DNA of 13,627 nucleotides from JBFHNV01 sp965365655 (GCA_965365655.1 CBDUCN010000118.1:1-13627), one strand, 5' to 3'; shown: positions 1 through 11,300, counted from the first letter of the stretch. Made by a program: numbers and translations. The notes: generated from the sequence alone by a model not told the origin.

Positions 1-90
1 CCTCGCCGCGCCTTGCCACACGGCACGGATGGCTCGCCGAGAATTCGCAAGCTGTCTGCGGGACGGCACACTAGCGGGCACCGGCCGGCC

Positions 91-480
91 GTGAGCGTCG
101 TGATCGATCGCCTGGACCACCTGGTGCTCACGGTGGCCGACGTGGAGGCCACCTGCGCGTTCTACCAGCGCGTGCTGGGCATGCGCCCGGTCAGCTTCGG
201 CGCCGGCCGCCGCGCGCTGGCCTTCGGGCAGCAGAAGATCAACCTGCATCCCGCGGGCCGGGAGCTCGAGCCGAAGGCCCGCCGACCGACCCCGGGCAGC
301 GGCGATCTGTGCCTGATCGCCGCGACGCCGATCGCCGACGTGGAGGCGCACCTTCGCGCCTGCGGCATCGAGCTGCTGGAGGGCGGCGTCACCGAACGCA
401 CCGGCGCCACGGGCCCGATCGCGTCGCTCTACTTCCGCGACCCGGACGGCAATCTCGTCGAGGTGTCGAACCTGCTCTGA
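91..480 (+). CDS. VOC-family (glyoxalase/GLOD5-like) protein
   Basis: This is a small single-module protein of about 129 aa in the vicinal oxygen chelate (glyoxalase I/bleomycin resistance/ring-cleaving dioxygenase) superfamily. Visible family features are the opening strand IDRLDHLVLTV with His10, the helix containing FYQRVLGM, a central strand INLH with His53, and the closing YFRDPDGNLVEVSNLL with Glu124. His10, Glu124 and possibly His53 are the expected metal ligands. The overall text closely resembles animal GLOD5 and bacterial 'VOC family' proteins, whose reaction is not established. I chose GTG at 91 because it gives the usual family length. GTG at 100 is equally possible, and the frame stays open upstream to a TTG at 13, but that extension is low-complexity and unlike the family. 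No clear Shine-Dalgarno was seen. It is convergent with pyruvate kinase. Function beyond the fold is not claimed. Confidence 0.82.
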   Translation: MSVVIDRLDHLVLTVADVEATCAFYQRVLGMRPVSFGAGRRALAFGQQKINLHPAGRELEPKARRPTPGSGDLCLIAATPIADVEAHLRACGIELLEGGVTERTGATGPIASLYFRDPDGNLVEVSNLL

Positions 481-489
481 GAGGTGGCG

Positions 490-521
490 GACCGGCGCGG
501 CCGCGCGCGAGCGCCGCGGTC
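490..521. other. GC-rich imperfect inverted repeat after the VOC gene
   Basis: GACCGGCGC pairs imperfectly with GCGCCGCGGTC across a short GC-rich centre that itself contains the palindrome GCGCGGCCGCGC (495-506). It lies 10 bases after the VOC stop. It could act as a transcription-end hairpin, but there is no U-tract, and hairpins arise easily by chance at this GC content. Confidence 0.25.
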
Positions 522-606
522 ACCGGGCCGTGACGGCGCCTGAGCGTCGAACGCGCGCGTTGGCGTGCTCCGGCACACCGCGCCGGGGACGCGCGGCGAC
601 AGTCCT

Positions 607-626
607 GCGGCGCCGGACGGCGCCGC
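607..626. terminator. Perfect 8-bp hairpin between convergent genes
   Basis: GCGGCGCC (607-614) and GGCGCCGC (619-626) form a perfect 8-bp stem with the four-base loop GGAC. The hairpin starts six bases past the pyruvate kinase stop codon on the minus strand and lies in the convergent gap with the VOC gene, which is where a shared terminator would be expected. No T-run follows on either strand, so it is not a canonical intrinsic terminator. The rest of the 481-631 gap shows no gene. Confidence 0.45.
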
Positions 627-631
627 GGCGT

Positions 632-2047
632 TCAGGTCACCGTCGCGATGCGCAGCATGTTGGTGGTGCCGGGCTGCCCGAACGGCATCCCGGCGACGAT
701 GATCACGGTGTCCCCGGGGTGGCCGAAGCCGTGCTCGCGCACCGCCCGGCAGGCGCCGGAGACCATCTCCTCGACATCGTGGATCTGCTCGCTCACCGCG
801 GCGTGCACGCCCCACACCAGGGCCAGGCGGCGCGCCGTGTGCAGGGACGGGGTCAGGCCGAGCAGCGGCGACGCCGGGCGCTCACGCGCGACGCGGAACG
901 CGGAGTAGCCGGAGCTCGTGTACGTGACCGTCGCGGCCACCGGCAGGAACTTCGCGACCCGGCGCATCGCGTCGCTGATCGCGTCGGCGGCGTTGGGCTT
1001 CGGATCCGGGTTCTGCCCGTCCATGGTGATGCGGTACAGCTCGTCGCCTTCGACCTCGGCGATGATCCGGTGCATCATCTTGACCGCCTCCTCCGGATAG
1101 CGCCCGCTCGCGGACTCGGCCGACAGCATGACCGCGTCCGCGCCGTCGTACACCGCCACCGCGACGTCGGAAGCCTCGGCCCGCGTCGGCACCGGTGTCG
1201 AGATCATCGATTCCAGCATCTGGGTCGCCACCACCACCGCCTTCCCGGCCTCTCGGCAGGTGCGGATGATGCGTTTCTGCAGCATCGGCACCTGCTCCGG
1301 CGGCAGCTCCACCCCGAGGTCCCCGCGCGCCACCATCACTGCGTCGGACAGCGCGACGATGTCGTCCAGCCGCGACACCGCGGCAGGCTTCTCGAGCTTG
1401 GCGCAGATGAACGCGCGCTCGCCGACCAGCTCGCGCAGCTCCGCGATGTCCTCGCCGCGCTGCACGAACGACGGGGCGACCCAGTCCACCCCCAGATCGA
1501 GGCCGAACGCGAGGTCGCGCCGGTCCTTCGGCGTCAGCGCCGACAGCGGCAGCACCGCGCCGGGCACGTTCACGCCCTTGTTGTCCGACAGCGCGCCGCC
1601 GGCCATCACGGTGGTCTCCGCGAAGTGGCCGCTGCACTTCTCCACGCGCAGCCGGATCTTGCCGTCGTCCAGCAGCAGGTCGGTCCCCGGGCGCAGCGCG
1701 GCGAAGATCTCCGGGTGCGGCAACGGCGCCCGGGCGGCGTCACCCTGCGCCTCGTCCAGGTCGAGCCGGAACGGCGCGCCCTCCGCGAGGGTCACGGACC
1801 CGCCCGCGAACCGGCCCACCCGCAGCTTCGGGCCCTGCAGGTCCAGCAGCACGGCCACGGGCCGCCCCGTCTCTTCCTCCACCGTGCGGATGACGTCCAC
1901 CCGCTCGCGGTGGTCGTCGTGCGTGCCGTGGCTCATGTTGATGCGGAACACGTCGGCGCCGGCCGCGAACAGCTTGCGCACCATGTCGAGCGACGAGCTG
2001 CGCGGGCCCAGCGTGGCGATGATCTTGGCGTGGCGGTTGCGGTGCAT
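632..2047 (-). CDS. pyk: Pyruvate kinase
   Basis: Converts phosphoenolpyruvate and ADP to pyruvate and ATP in the cytoplasm, the last step of glycolysis. The 471-aa product has the normal length for bacterial pyruvate kinases. Visible motifs are KIIATLGP at the N-terminus, FRINMSHG (Arg35, Asn37, Ser39; nucleotide/K+ region), DLQGPKLRVG (69-78) leading into the B domain, the catalytic AKLEKP (Lys217, Glu219), VARGDLGVE (Asp243, metal site), the TQMLESMI...PTRAEASDVA stretch, DGADAVMLSAES, and the C-terminal GMPFGQPGTTNMLRI of the allosteric domain. The ATG at 2047 is preceded by GAGGG about seven bases upstream, and the product starts as family members do. An in-frame extension to 2392 exists, but it runs through coxG in antisense and is unlike the family. 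The gene is alone on its strand, divergent from coxG. Confidence 0.97.
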   Translation of the reverse strand: MHRNRHAKIIATLGPRSSSLDMVRKLFAAGADVFRINMSHGTHDDHRERVDVIRTVEEETGRPVAVLLDLQGPKLRVGRFAGGSVTLAEGAPFRLDLDEAQGDAARAPLPHPEIFAALRPGTDLLLDDGKIRLRVEKCSGHFAETTVMAGGALSDNKGVNVPGAVLPLSALTPKDRRDLAFGLDLGVDWVAPSFVQRGEDIAELRELVGERAFICAKLEKPAAVSRLDDIVALSDAVMVARGDLGVELPPEQVPMLQKRIIRTCREAGKAVVVATQMLESMISTPVPTRAEASDVAVAVYDGADAVMLSAESASGRYPEEAVKMMHRIIAEVEGDELYRITMDGQNPDPKPNAADAISDAMRRVAKFLPVAATVTYTSSGYSAFRVARERPASPLLGLTPSLHTARRLALVWGVHAAVSEQIHDVEEMVSGACRAVREHGFGHPGDTVIIVAGMPFGQPGTTNMLRIATVT

Positions 2048-2186
2048 CAGACCCTCGCGACCGGCGGCGCATCGGGGCCGCGTATACTGGCGTGCGGATG
2101 TTACGGCATTCACGGTGCGTCGGCCGGCGCCGCGCGGGCGGGCCCGCCGGCGCGGGTTCGGCGCGCAGGCAGCAGAGACAGCAAGC
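2048..2186. promoter_or_regulatory. Divergent pyk/coxG intergenic region with TATA-like box
   Basis: This 139-bp gap separates the divergent starts of pyruvate kinase and coxG and must hold at least one promoter. The best signal is TATACT at 2083-2088 on the plus strand (5 of 6 to the sigma70 -10), within the palindrome GTATAC (2082-2087). The same palindrome offers TATACG as a -10 on the minus strand toward pyk. No good -35 was found for the plus direction. On the minus strand a 17-bp spacing gives only a 3/6 match. No operator was recognised. The assignment to either gene is inference. Confidence 0.35.
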
Positions 2187-2630
2187 ATGGACATCAACGG
2201 TGAGTTCACCATTCCCGCCGAGCGGGAGCGCGTGTGGGAGATGCTCAACGACCCGGAGGTGCTCAAGCGCTGCATCCCCGGCTGCGAGGAGCTCGCGCAG
2301 ACCTCCGACACCCAGTTCGACGCGAAGATGCTGGCCAAGATCGGCCCGGTGAAGGCGAAGTTCGACACCTCCATCGAGCTGTCCGAGGTCACGCCGCCGC
2401 AGAGCTACACCATCAGCGGCCAGGGCAAGGGCGGACCCGCCGGATTCGGCAAGGGCTCCGCGAAGGTGAGGCTGGAGTCGGTGGACGACGGCACCGTGCT
2501 GCGCTACGACGCGGACCTGCAGGTCGGCGGCAAGCTCGCCCAGATCGGCTCGCGCCTCGTGGGCGGCACCGCGCGCAAGATCGCGAACGATTTCTTCACC
2601 CGCTTCGTGGAGGAGGCCCGGGGCGGCTGA
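2187..2630 (+). CDS. coxG: CoxG-like SRPBCC protein (CO dehydrogenase accessory subunit G)
   Basis: Member of the CoxG branch of the SRPBCC/START-like fold, a hydrophobic-cavity domain. In aerobic CO dehydrogenase systems CoxG recruits the enzyme to the membrane and is thought to connect it to the quinone pool. The 147-aa product shows the family opening MDINGEFTIPAERERVWEML with NDPEVLKRCIPGCEEL, the central GQGKGGPAGFGKGSAKVRL, and the closing GGKLAQIGSRLVGGTARKIANDFFTRF. It ends just after the fold, with no C-terminal hydrophobic anchor of the kind present in longer CoxG proteins. The ATG at 2187 fits the family start; the frame is open far upstream only as a shadow of pyk. The Shine-Dalgarno is weak. 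It lies 153 bp upstream of coxS and probably serves the same enzyme, although coxS seems to have its own promoter. Confidence 0.88.
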   Translation: MDINGEFTIPAERERVWEMLNDPEVLKRCIPGCEELAQTSDTQFDAKMLAKIGPVKAKFDTSIELSEVTPPQSYTISGQGKGGPAGFGKGSAKVRLESVDDGTVLRYDADLQVGGKLAQIGSRLVGGTARKIANDFFTRFVEEARGG

Positions 2631-2677
2631 GCCGCGCCGTCCGTCCTCCGGCGCGCCCGCGGCGCCCGGGCGTCGGG

Positions 2678-2705
2678 TTGACCGTCGGGGGCCATGCACT
2701 ACCAT
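2678..2705 (+). promoter_or_regulatory. Predicted sigma70-type promoter for coxSLM
   Basis: TTGACC (2678-2683; 5 of 6 to the -35 consensus) and TACCAT (2700-2705; 4 of 6 to the -10) are separated by 16 bp. They lie about 80 bases upstream of the coxS ATG, giving a leader of roughly 70 nt. The coxS ribosome site, AGAGGGG at 2771-2777, is strong. This is the best promoter-like pair seen in the 2631-2783 gap. It is a prediction from sequence only. Confidence 0.5.
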
Positions 2706-2783
2706 GGGCCGCCAGTGCTGGGCGGGGGCTCCAGGCCCGTGCACGGCCCATAACGAACACGACTACCAGAAGAGGGGATCGCC

Positions 2784-3260
<477 letters not shown>

Positions 3261-3264
3261 CGGC

Positions 3265-5646
<2,382 letters not shown>

Positions 5647-5661
5647 GGAAGGAGCAAGCAG

Positions 5662-6459
<798 letters not shown>

Positions 6460-6478
6460 CGCGCCGGCCGCAGGCGCG
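6460..6478 (+). terminator. Hairpin directly after coxM
   Basis: CGCGCC (6460-6465) and GGCGCG (6473-6478) form a 6-bp stem with a seven-base loop, starting at the base after the coxM TGA. There is no downstream T-run, so it is at best a weak or Rho-assisted end, or an mRNA-stabilising hairpin between coxM and the MoxR gene. Confidence 0.3.
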
Positions 6479-6523
6479 CCGGGCCGCGCGGCATCGGGCG
6501 GCTCCGCGCCCGTGAGCCGCGCA

Positions 6524-6568
6524 GACGCGGAGGTCGCAGAGATCGCAAGAGATCGCAGAGTTCGCGAG
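6524..6568. repeat. Degenerate 9-10 bp tandem repeat
   Basis: Four consecutive units close to GRTCGCAGA are visible: GGTCGCAGA (6532-6540), GATCGCAAGA (6541-6550), GATCGCAGA (6551-6559) and GTTCGCGAG (6560-6568). A weaker first unit, GACGCGGA, lies at 6524-6531. The array sits in the 213-bp gap between coxM and the MoxR gene, where no gene or clear promoter is seen. Its role is unknown; it could be replication slippage, an intergenic repeat family, or a regulator binding array. Confidence 0.55.
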
Positions 6569-6672
6569 GCCCGGCAGATGCGCGCACCGCATCGCGCGGG
6601 CCGTCTCGTGCGCGTGCCGCGCGATCGCCGCGTCTGCGCGTCCAGCGTCGGCGTGTCGTCGGTCACGTGCCC

Positions 6673-7614
6673 ATGAGCCAGCCGCTCCCTCCGTCGGTGG
6701 ACGAGACCGCCGCGCTGCTCGCGCGCGGTGACTACGTCGCCGATCGCAGCCTCGCGGTGGCGGTGTTCCTGTCGCTGAAGCTGAACCGGCCGCTGTTCCT
6801 GGAGGGCGAGGCGGGGGTCGGCAAGACCGAGATCGCGAAGGTGCTGGCGGCCACGCTGGGCCGCGAGCTGATCCGCCTGCAGTGCTACGAGGGGCTGGAC
6901 GTGGCCTCGGCGGTGTACGAGTGGAACTACGCGCGGCAGATGCTCGAGATCCGGCTCGCGGAGGCGCAGGGCGAGGTGGACCGCGAGCGCCTCGGGCGCG
7001 ACGTGTTCGACGAGCGCTTCCTCGTGGAGCGGCCGATCCTGCAGGCCTTGGCGCCGCGGCCCGAGGGGCCGCCGGTGCTGCTCATCGACGAGCTGGACCG
7101 CACCGACGAGCCGTTCGAGGCGTACCTGCTGGAGGTGCTGTCGGACTTCCAGGTCAGCATCCCGGAGATCGGGGCGGTGCGCGCCGAGCGCCCGCCCATC
7201 GTCGTGATCACGTCGAACCGCACCCGCGAGATCCACGACGCGCTGAAGCGGCGCTGCTTCTACTACTGGGTGGACTACCCGAGCGCGGAGCGCGAGCTGC
7301 GCATCCTGGAGGTGAAGGCGCCGGAGGCCAGCGCCGCGCTGAGCGCCCAGGTGGTGGCCTTCGTGCAGCGCCTGCGCCGCATGGACCTGTTCAAGCTGCC
7401 CGGCGTCGCCGAGACCATCGACTGGAACCAGGCCCTGACCCAGCTCGACGCGATCGCGCTGACCCCGGAGCTGGTGAACGACACCCTGGGCGCGCTGCTC
7501 AAGTACCAGGACGACATCGCGCGCATTCGCGGCAGCGAGGCGGCGCGCATCCTCGACGAGATCAGGACGGAGCTGAACGCCGCGGCGGCGCAGGGGCGTC
7601 GCACCGGAGGCTGA
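6673..7614 (+). CDS. coxD: AAA+ ATPase of the MoxR family, CoxD-like
   Basis: Cytoplasmic MoxR-type AAA+ ATPase of 313 aa. It has Walker A GEAGVGKT (45-52), Walker B VLLIDELDR (Asp139, Glu140), sensor 1 VITSNRTREIHDALKRRC (Asn182), and a C-terminal lid with LFKLPGVAETIDW. The text is typical of the CoxD group, which in true CO dehydrogenase operons works with the VWA protein CoxE to install the sulfur and copper of the active site. I preferred ATG at 6673 to the in-frame GTG at 6667; neither has a good Shine-Dalgarno. It follows coxM by 213 bp in the same direction, so it could be a separate transcription unit. No VWA-domain partner gene follows in this window; the next gene encodes an unrelated secreted protein. 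Confidence 0.9.
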   Translation: MSQPLPPSVDETAALLARGDYVADRSLAVAVFLSLKLNRPLFLEGEAGVGKTEIAKVLAATLGRELIRLQCYEGLDVASAVYEWNYARQMLEIRLAEAQGEVDRERLGRDVFDERFLVERPILQALAPRPEGPPVLLIDELDRTDEPFEAYLLEVLSDFQVSIPEIGAVRAERPPIVVITSNRTREIHDALKRRCFYYWVDYPSAERELRILEVKAPEASAALSAQVVAFVQRLRRMDLFKLPGVAETIDWNQALTQLDAIALTPELVNDTLGALLKYQDDIARIRGSEAARILDEIRTELNAAAAQGRRTGG

Positions 7615-7625
7615 GCCGGGCGCCA

Positions 7626-7640
7626 CGGCGCTGCGCGCCG
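7626..7640 (+). terminator. Short hairpin after the MoxR gene
   Basis: CGGCGC (7626-7631) and GCGCCG (7635-7640) form a 6-bp stem with a three-base loop 12 bases after the MoxR stop. No T-run follows. It may mark a weak transcription end in the 77-bp gap before the secreted dioxygenase-like gene. Confidence 0.25.
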
Positions 7641-7677
7641 GCAGCGGCGGCGGTACCCTCTGGCTCCCCCGGTCGCC

Positions 7678-7684
7678 GAAGGAG
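7678..7684 (+). promoter_or_regulatory. Ribosome binding site that fixes a GTG start
   Basis: GAAGGAG lies seven bases upstream of GTG at 7692 and is one of the best Shine-Dalgarno matches in the window. It decides the start of the secreted dioxygenase-like gene, whose frame is otherwise open much further upstream as a shadow of the MoxR gene. The GTG also begins directly with a good signal peptide. Confidence 0.7.
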
Positions 7685-7691
7685 TCCGCAC

Positions 7692-8177
7692 GTGCGCATC
7701 GCTTTCCGCGTCATCGTCCTCGCCTTCGCCGCGCTGTGCGCGCCCGCGGCCGCCGCCCAGGACCCCGCCGGCCACGTCGCGACCTTCTGGCGCGACGGCG
7801 ACCCCGGCGAGCGCCTCGAGATCCGCGGCCGCGTGATGACCCCCGACTTCCAGCCGGTGCCCGGCGCCGAGGTGCGGGTGCGCCAGGCCGACGGCAGCGG
7901 CGAGTACTCGCCGGGCTACCAGGGGGTGATCGTCACCAACGCGCGCGGGGAGTACGTGCTGCGCACCGCGCTGCCCGGCAACTACGGCCGCCCGCGCCAC
8001 ATCCACATCAGCGCCTCGCACCCGGACAAGGGCTCCATCTGGACCGAGATCGTGTTCCAGGGCGACCCGATGCTGGACGAGCGCGACCGCGAGCACGCGA
8101 TCGCGCTCGAGACCGTGCGCATCGACGGTCGCGAGCACAAGGTCGGGACCTTCGACATGGTGCTCGGCGCGAACTGA
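7692..8177 (+). CDS. Secreted intradiol ring-cleavage dioxygenase-like protein
   Basis: The 161-aa product has a Sec signal peptide at residues 1-22 (Arg2 and Arg6, then a VIVLAFAALCAPAAAA core, likely cut after Ala22). A compact beta-sandwich domain related to the intradiol dioxygenases such as protocatechuate 3,4-dioxygenase follows. Candidate non-heme Fe(III) ligands are all visible: Tyr72 (GSGEYSP), Tyr98 (PGNYGRPRHIHI), His103 and His105. The fold core RGRVMTPDFQPVPGAEVRV is typical. It lacks the helical N-terminal region and the size (over 200 aa) of the classical catabolic enzymes, and it is exported, so it may not belong to the beta-ketoadipate pathway. Secreted single-domain relatives are known, but their substrates are mostly undefined. 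It starts at a GTG with a strong Shine-Dalgarno. The catalytic role is inferred from the ligands only. Confidence 0.85.
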   Translation: MRIAFRVIVLAFAALCAPAAAAQDPAGHVATFWRDGDPGERLEIRGRVMTPDFQPVPGAEVRVRQADGSGEYSPGYQGVIVTNARGEYVLRTALPGNYGRPRHIHISASHPDKGSIWTEIVFQGDPMLDERDREHAIALETVRIDGREHKVGTFDMVLGAN

Positions 8178-8244
8178 CCTCGCGCCGCCCGACGCTCGCC
8201 CGCGAACCCGCGTGCAGCCATGCCCGGCCCGCGCACCGTCGCGT

Positions 8245-8262
8245 ACCGGCACGCCAGCCGGT
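8245..8262. other. Perfect 6-bp inverted repeat upstream of the kinase promoter
   Basis: ACCGGC (8245-8250) and GCCGGT (8257-8262) flank a six-base spacer in the 150-bp gap between the dioxygenase-like gene and the kinase operon. The repeat is just upstream of the predicted kinase promoter, so it could be a regulator site or a transcription end for the gene before. No T-run follows. Chance occurrence is likely at this GC content. Confidence 0.3.
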
Positions 8263-8269
8263 CGTGGAT

Positions 8270-8298
8270 TCGGGACGCAACGCCACCACCCCTATAGA
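8270..8298 (+). promoter_or_regulatory. Possible promoter for the kinase-receiver-cyclase operon
   Basis: TATAGA (8293-8298) is a good -10-like hexamer standing out in a GC-rich gap. With a 17-bp spacer the -35 is TCGGGA (8270-8275), which matches only 3 of 6 positions. The -10 lies 29 bases before the GTG start of the kinase, and GAGG (8317-8320) provides a ribosome site. The promoter is weak or needs an activator, if it is real. Confidence 0.4.
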
Positions 8299-8327
8299 CT
8301 TCCACGCACCGGCAGCGAGGAAACGCC

Positions 8328-11300
8328 GTGAGCAACCGGACGCCAGAGCTGGAAGCGGCCCTCGAGCGCGAGGCGGCGACGCGCGAGATCCTGCACGTCA
8401 TCAACCGCTCCCCCGCGGATTATCAGCCGGTGTTCGAAGCCATCCTGGAGAACGCCGCGCGACTGTGCGACGCGCCCCTCGGCTTCCTGCTGATCCGCGA
8501 GGAGGACGGATTCCATTTCGTCGCCGAGCGTGGCTGCACGCCCGAGTCCGTGGCGTACTTCCGGGCGAACCCGTTGCCCCTCGACCCGGAGCACAGCGTC
8601 ACGGCGCGAACGGCGGCCGAGCGACGCGCCATGCAGATCCCGGACCTGGCTGCCCACCCGCTGTCCCGGACCGGGCAGCCCCATCGGCGCCTGGGCGTCG
8701 AGGTGGAGGGCGTTCGCACCCAGCTCACGGTGCCCATGCTCCGGGGCGACGAGTGCATCGGCGTGATCCTCGTCTTCCGCCGGGAGGTGCGCGCCTTCGA
8801 GGACGAGCAGGTGGCATTGCTCTCCACCTTCGCCGACCAGGCCGTCATCGCGATCGAGAACGTTCGCCAGTTCCAGCAGGTCCAGGCGCGCACCGCCGAC
8901 CTGACCCGCTCTCTGGAGCGCCAGACCGCCACCAGCGAGATCCTGCGCAGCATCAGCCGCTCGCCCACGGACTACGCCCCGGTCTTCGACACCATCCTGC
9001 GCAACGCCGTGCGCCTGTGCGGCGCGCCATTCGGCACCCTGTTCCTGCTCCGCGACAATCACCTGCACGCGGTCGCGGACGCGGCGTCGCGGCCCGAGTT
9101 CATCGAGTACCTGCGCGCCAATCCGTTTCCCCTCGAGCACGATACGTCCTACATCTCTCGGACCGCGAGGGAACAGCGGCCGGTGCTGGCCGCCGACCTC
9201 AGGGACGAGGTCTACCACGCCGGCGATCCGCGCCGCGTCACGGCCGTGGAGATCGGCGGCCTGCGCACCCAGCTCACGGTGCCGATGCTCAAGGGCGACG
9301 AAACCGTGGGCGTGGTCGCGCTCTACCGGCAGGAGGTGAAGCCGTTCGCGGACGAGGACATCGAGCTCGTCACCACCTTTGCCGACCAGGCGGTGATCGC
9401 CATCGAGAACGTGCGCCTGTTCCAGGCCCTCGAGGAGCGCAACCTCGCACTCAACGAGTCCCTGGAGCGCCAGACCGCCACCAGCGAGATCCTTCGCGCG
9501 ATCAGCCAGTCACCCACCGACTACGGTCCGGTCTTCGACGCCATCCTCGACAACGCGACGCGGCTGTGCGAGGCGCCGCTGGCCTTTCTGCTGATGCGCG
9601 AGGGCGATGCCTTCCACTTCGCCGCCCACCGCGGCTCGCGGCCTGAGTTCGCCGAGTTCATGCGCGCCAATCCCCAGCCGCTTGACTCGGAGGGAACGCT
9701 GGCGGGCCTCGCCGCCCGCGAGGGCGTGGCGCAGCAGCTCGCGGACCTCACCGACAGCGAGAGCTACCGTAACCGCAGCAACATCCACCGCGTCGCCTCG
9801 GTCGACATCGAGGGCATCCGCACCGGCCTCTTCGTGCCGATGATGAAGGGCCGGGAGTGCGTCGGCATCATCGCGCTGTATCGCCGCGAGGTGCGCCCCT
9901 TCCACGACAGCCACCTGTCGCTGGTGTCCACCTTCGCGGACCAGGCCGTGATCGCGATCGATAACGTGCGCCTGTTCCAGGCGCTACAGGCGCGCACCGA
10001 GGCCCTCACCCGCACCCTGGAGCGCCAGACCGCTACCAGCGAGATCCTGCGCAGCATCAGCCGCTCCCCCACCGACTACCAGCCGGTGTTCGAGACCATC
10101 CTGGAGAATGCCGTGCGCCTGTGCGGGGCGCCTTTCGCCACGCTGTTCCTGATCCGGGACGGTCACCTGCACATGGTCGCGAACCTCGGCGGCGAGGGCG
10201 AGTTCGTCGAGTTCCTGCGGGCCAACCCGATACCGATGGATGGCACCTCCAGGCTGGGAATCGCCGCCATGGAACGCACGCCCGTGCAGCTCACGGACCT
10301 CAGGGAGGACGCCTATCGTTCCGGCAATCCGCGCCGTATCACGTCGACGAACATCGGCAACGTTCGCACCCTGCTCGGCGTGCCCATGCTCAAGGGCAAC
10401 GAGACCGTGGGCGTGATCTGCCTGTATCGCCAGGAGGTGAAGCCCTTCGCGGATGACGACATCGAGCTCGTCGCCACCTTCGCCGACCAGGCGGTCATCG
10501 CCATCGAGAACGTTCGCCTCTTCCAGACCGTGCAGGCCCGGGGCGCGGAGCTCGCGCGCTCGGTGGAGGAGCTGGAGGCGCTGGCCGAGGTCTCCCGGGC
10601 GGTGAGCTCCAGCCTCGATATCGATACGGTGCTGAACACCATCGTCGAGCGGGCCGTGCAGCTCTCCGGCGCGAGCCTCGGGGTCATCAGCGAGCTGGAC
10701 GAGGCCACCGGCACCCTGCCGCCACGGGCGGCCCCGGGCGCGGAGGAGATGCTCGAGCTGCCCGCGCCGCGCCTGGGCGAAGGCGCCGTGGGCCGCGCCG
10801 CGGCCACCCGCACGCCGGTGCAGATTCCGGACATCACCGTACCGGGCGCGTACACGGGACGCCTGCTGGACGCGCTGTCGGGCCTGCGCATCCGCGCCCT
10901 GCTGGCCGTGCCCATGGTCCAGGACGACGGCGTCGTGGGCACCCTGTTGGTTGCGCGGCGCACCCCCGGGGAGTTCCCCGCGGAGACGGTGCGCGTACTG
11001 CAGGCCCTGGGGACCCAGTCCGCCATCGCCATCCGCAACGCCCGCCTGTTCCGCGAGATCGAGGAGCAGAGCCACGAGCTGGAGGCGGCCAACCGGCACA
11101 AGTCCGAGTTCCTGGCGAACATGTCCCACGAGCTGCGCACGCCGCTCAATGCCGTCATCGGCTTCTCCGAGGTGCTGGGCGAACGCATGTTCGGCGAGCT
11201 GAACGACAAGCAGGCGGAGTACGTGAAGGACATCCACGACTCGGGTCGCCACCTGCTGTCCCTCATCAACGACATCCTGGATCTGTCCAAGATCGAGGCC

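Noticed and set aside
13..90. Start of the VOC protein at TTG 13
   Set aside because: The added 26 residues are unlike the family; GTG at 91 or 100 gives the normal opening strand.
530..2203. A 557-codon plus-strand frame opposite pyruvate kinase
   Set aside because: The minus strand encodes a full, motif-perfect pyruvate kinase. The plus-strand frame is Arg/His/Ala-rich and domain-free.
2048..2392. N-terminal extension of pyruvate kinase to 2392 on the minus strand
   Set aside because: The extension overlaps coxG and reads as nonsense; the family start and a Shine-Dalgarno support ATG at 2047.
6524..6568. CRISPR array
   Set aside because: The units are 9-10 bp, contiguous and degenerate, with no spacers, so this is a simple tandem repeat.
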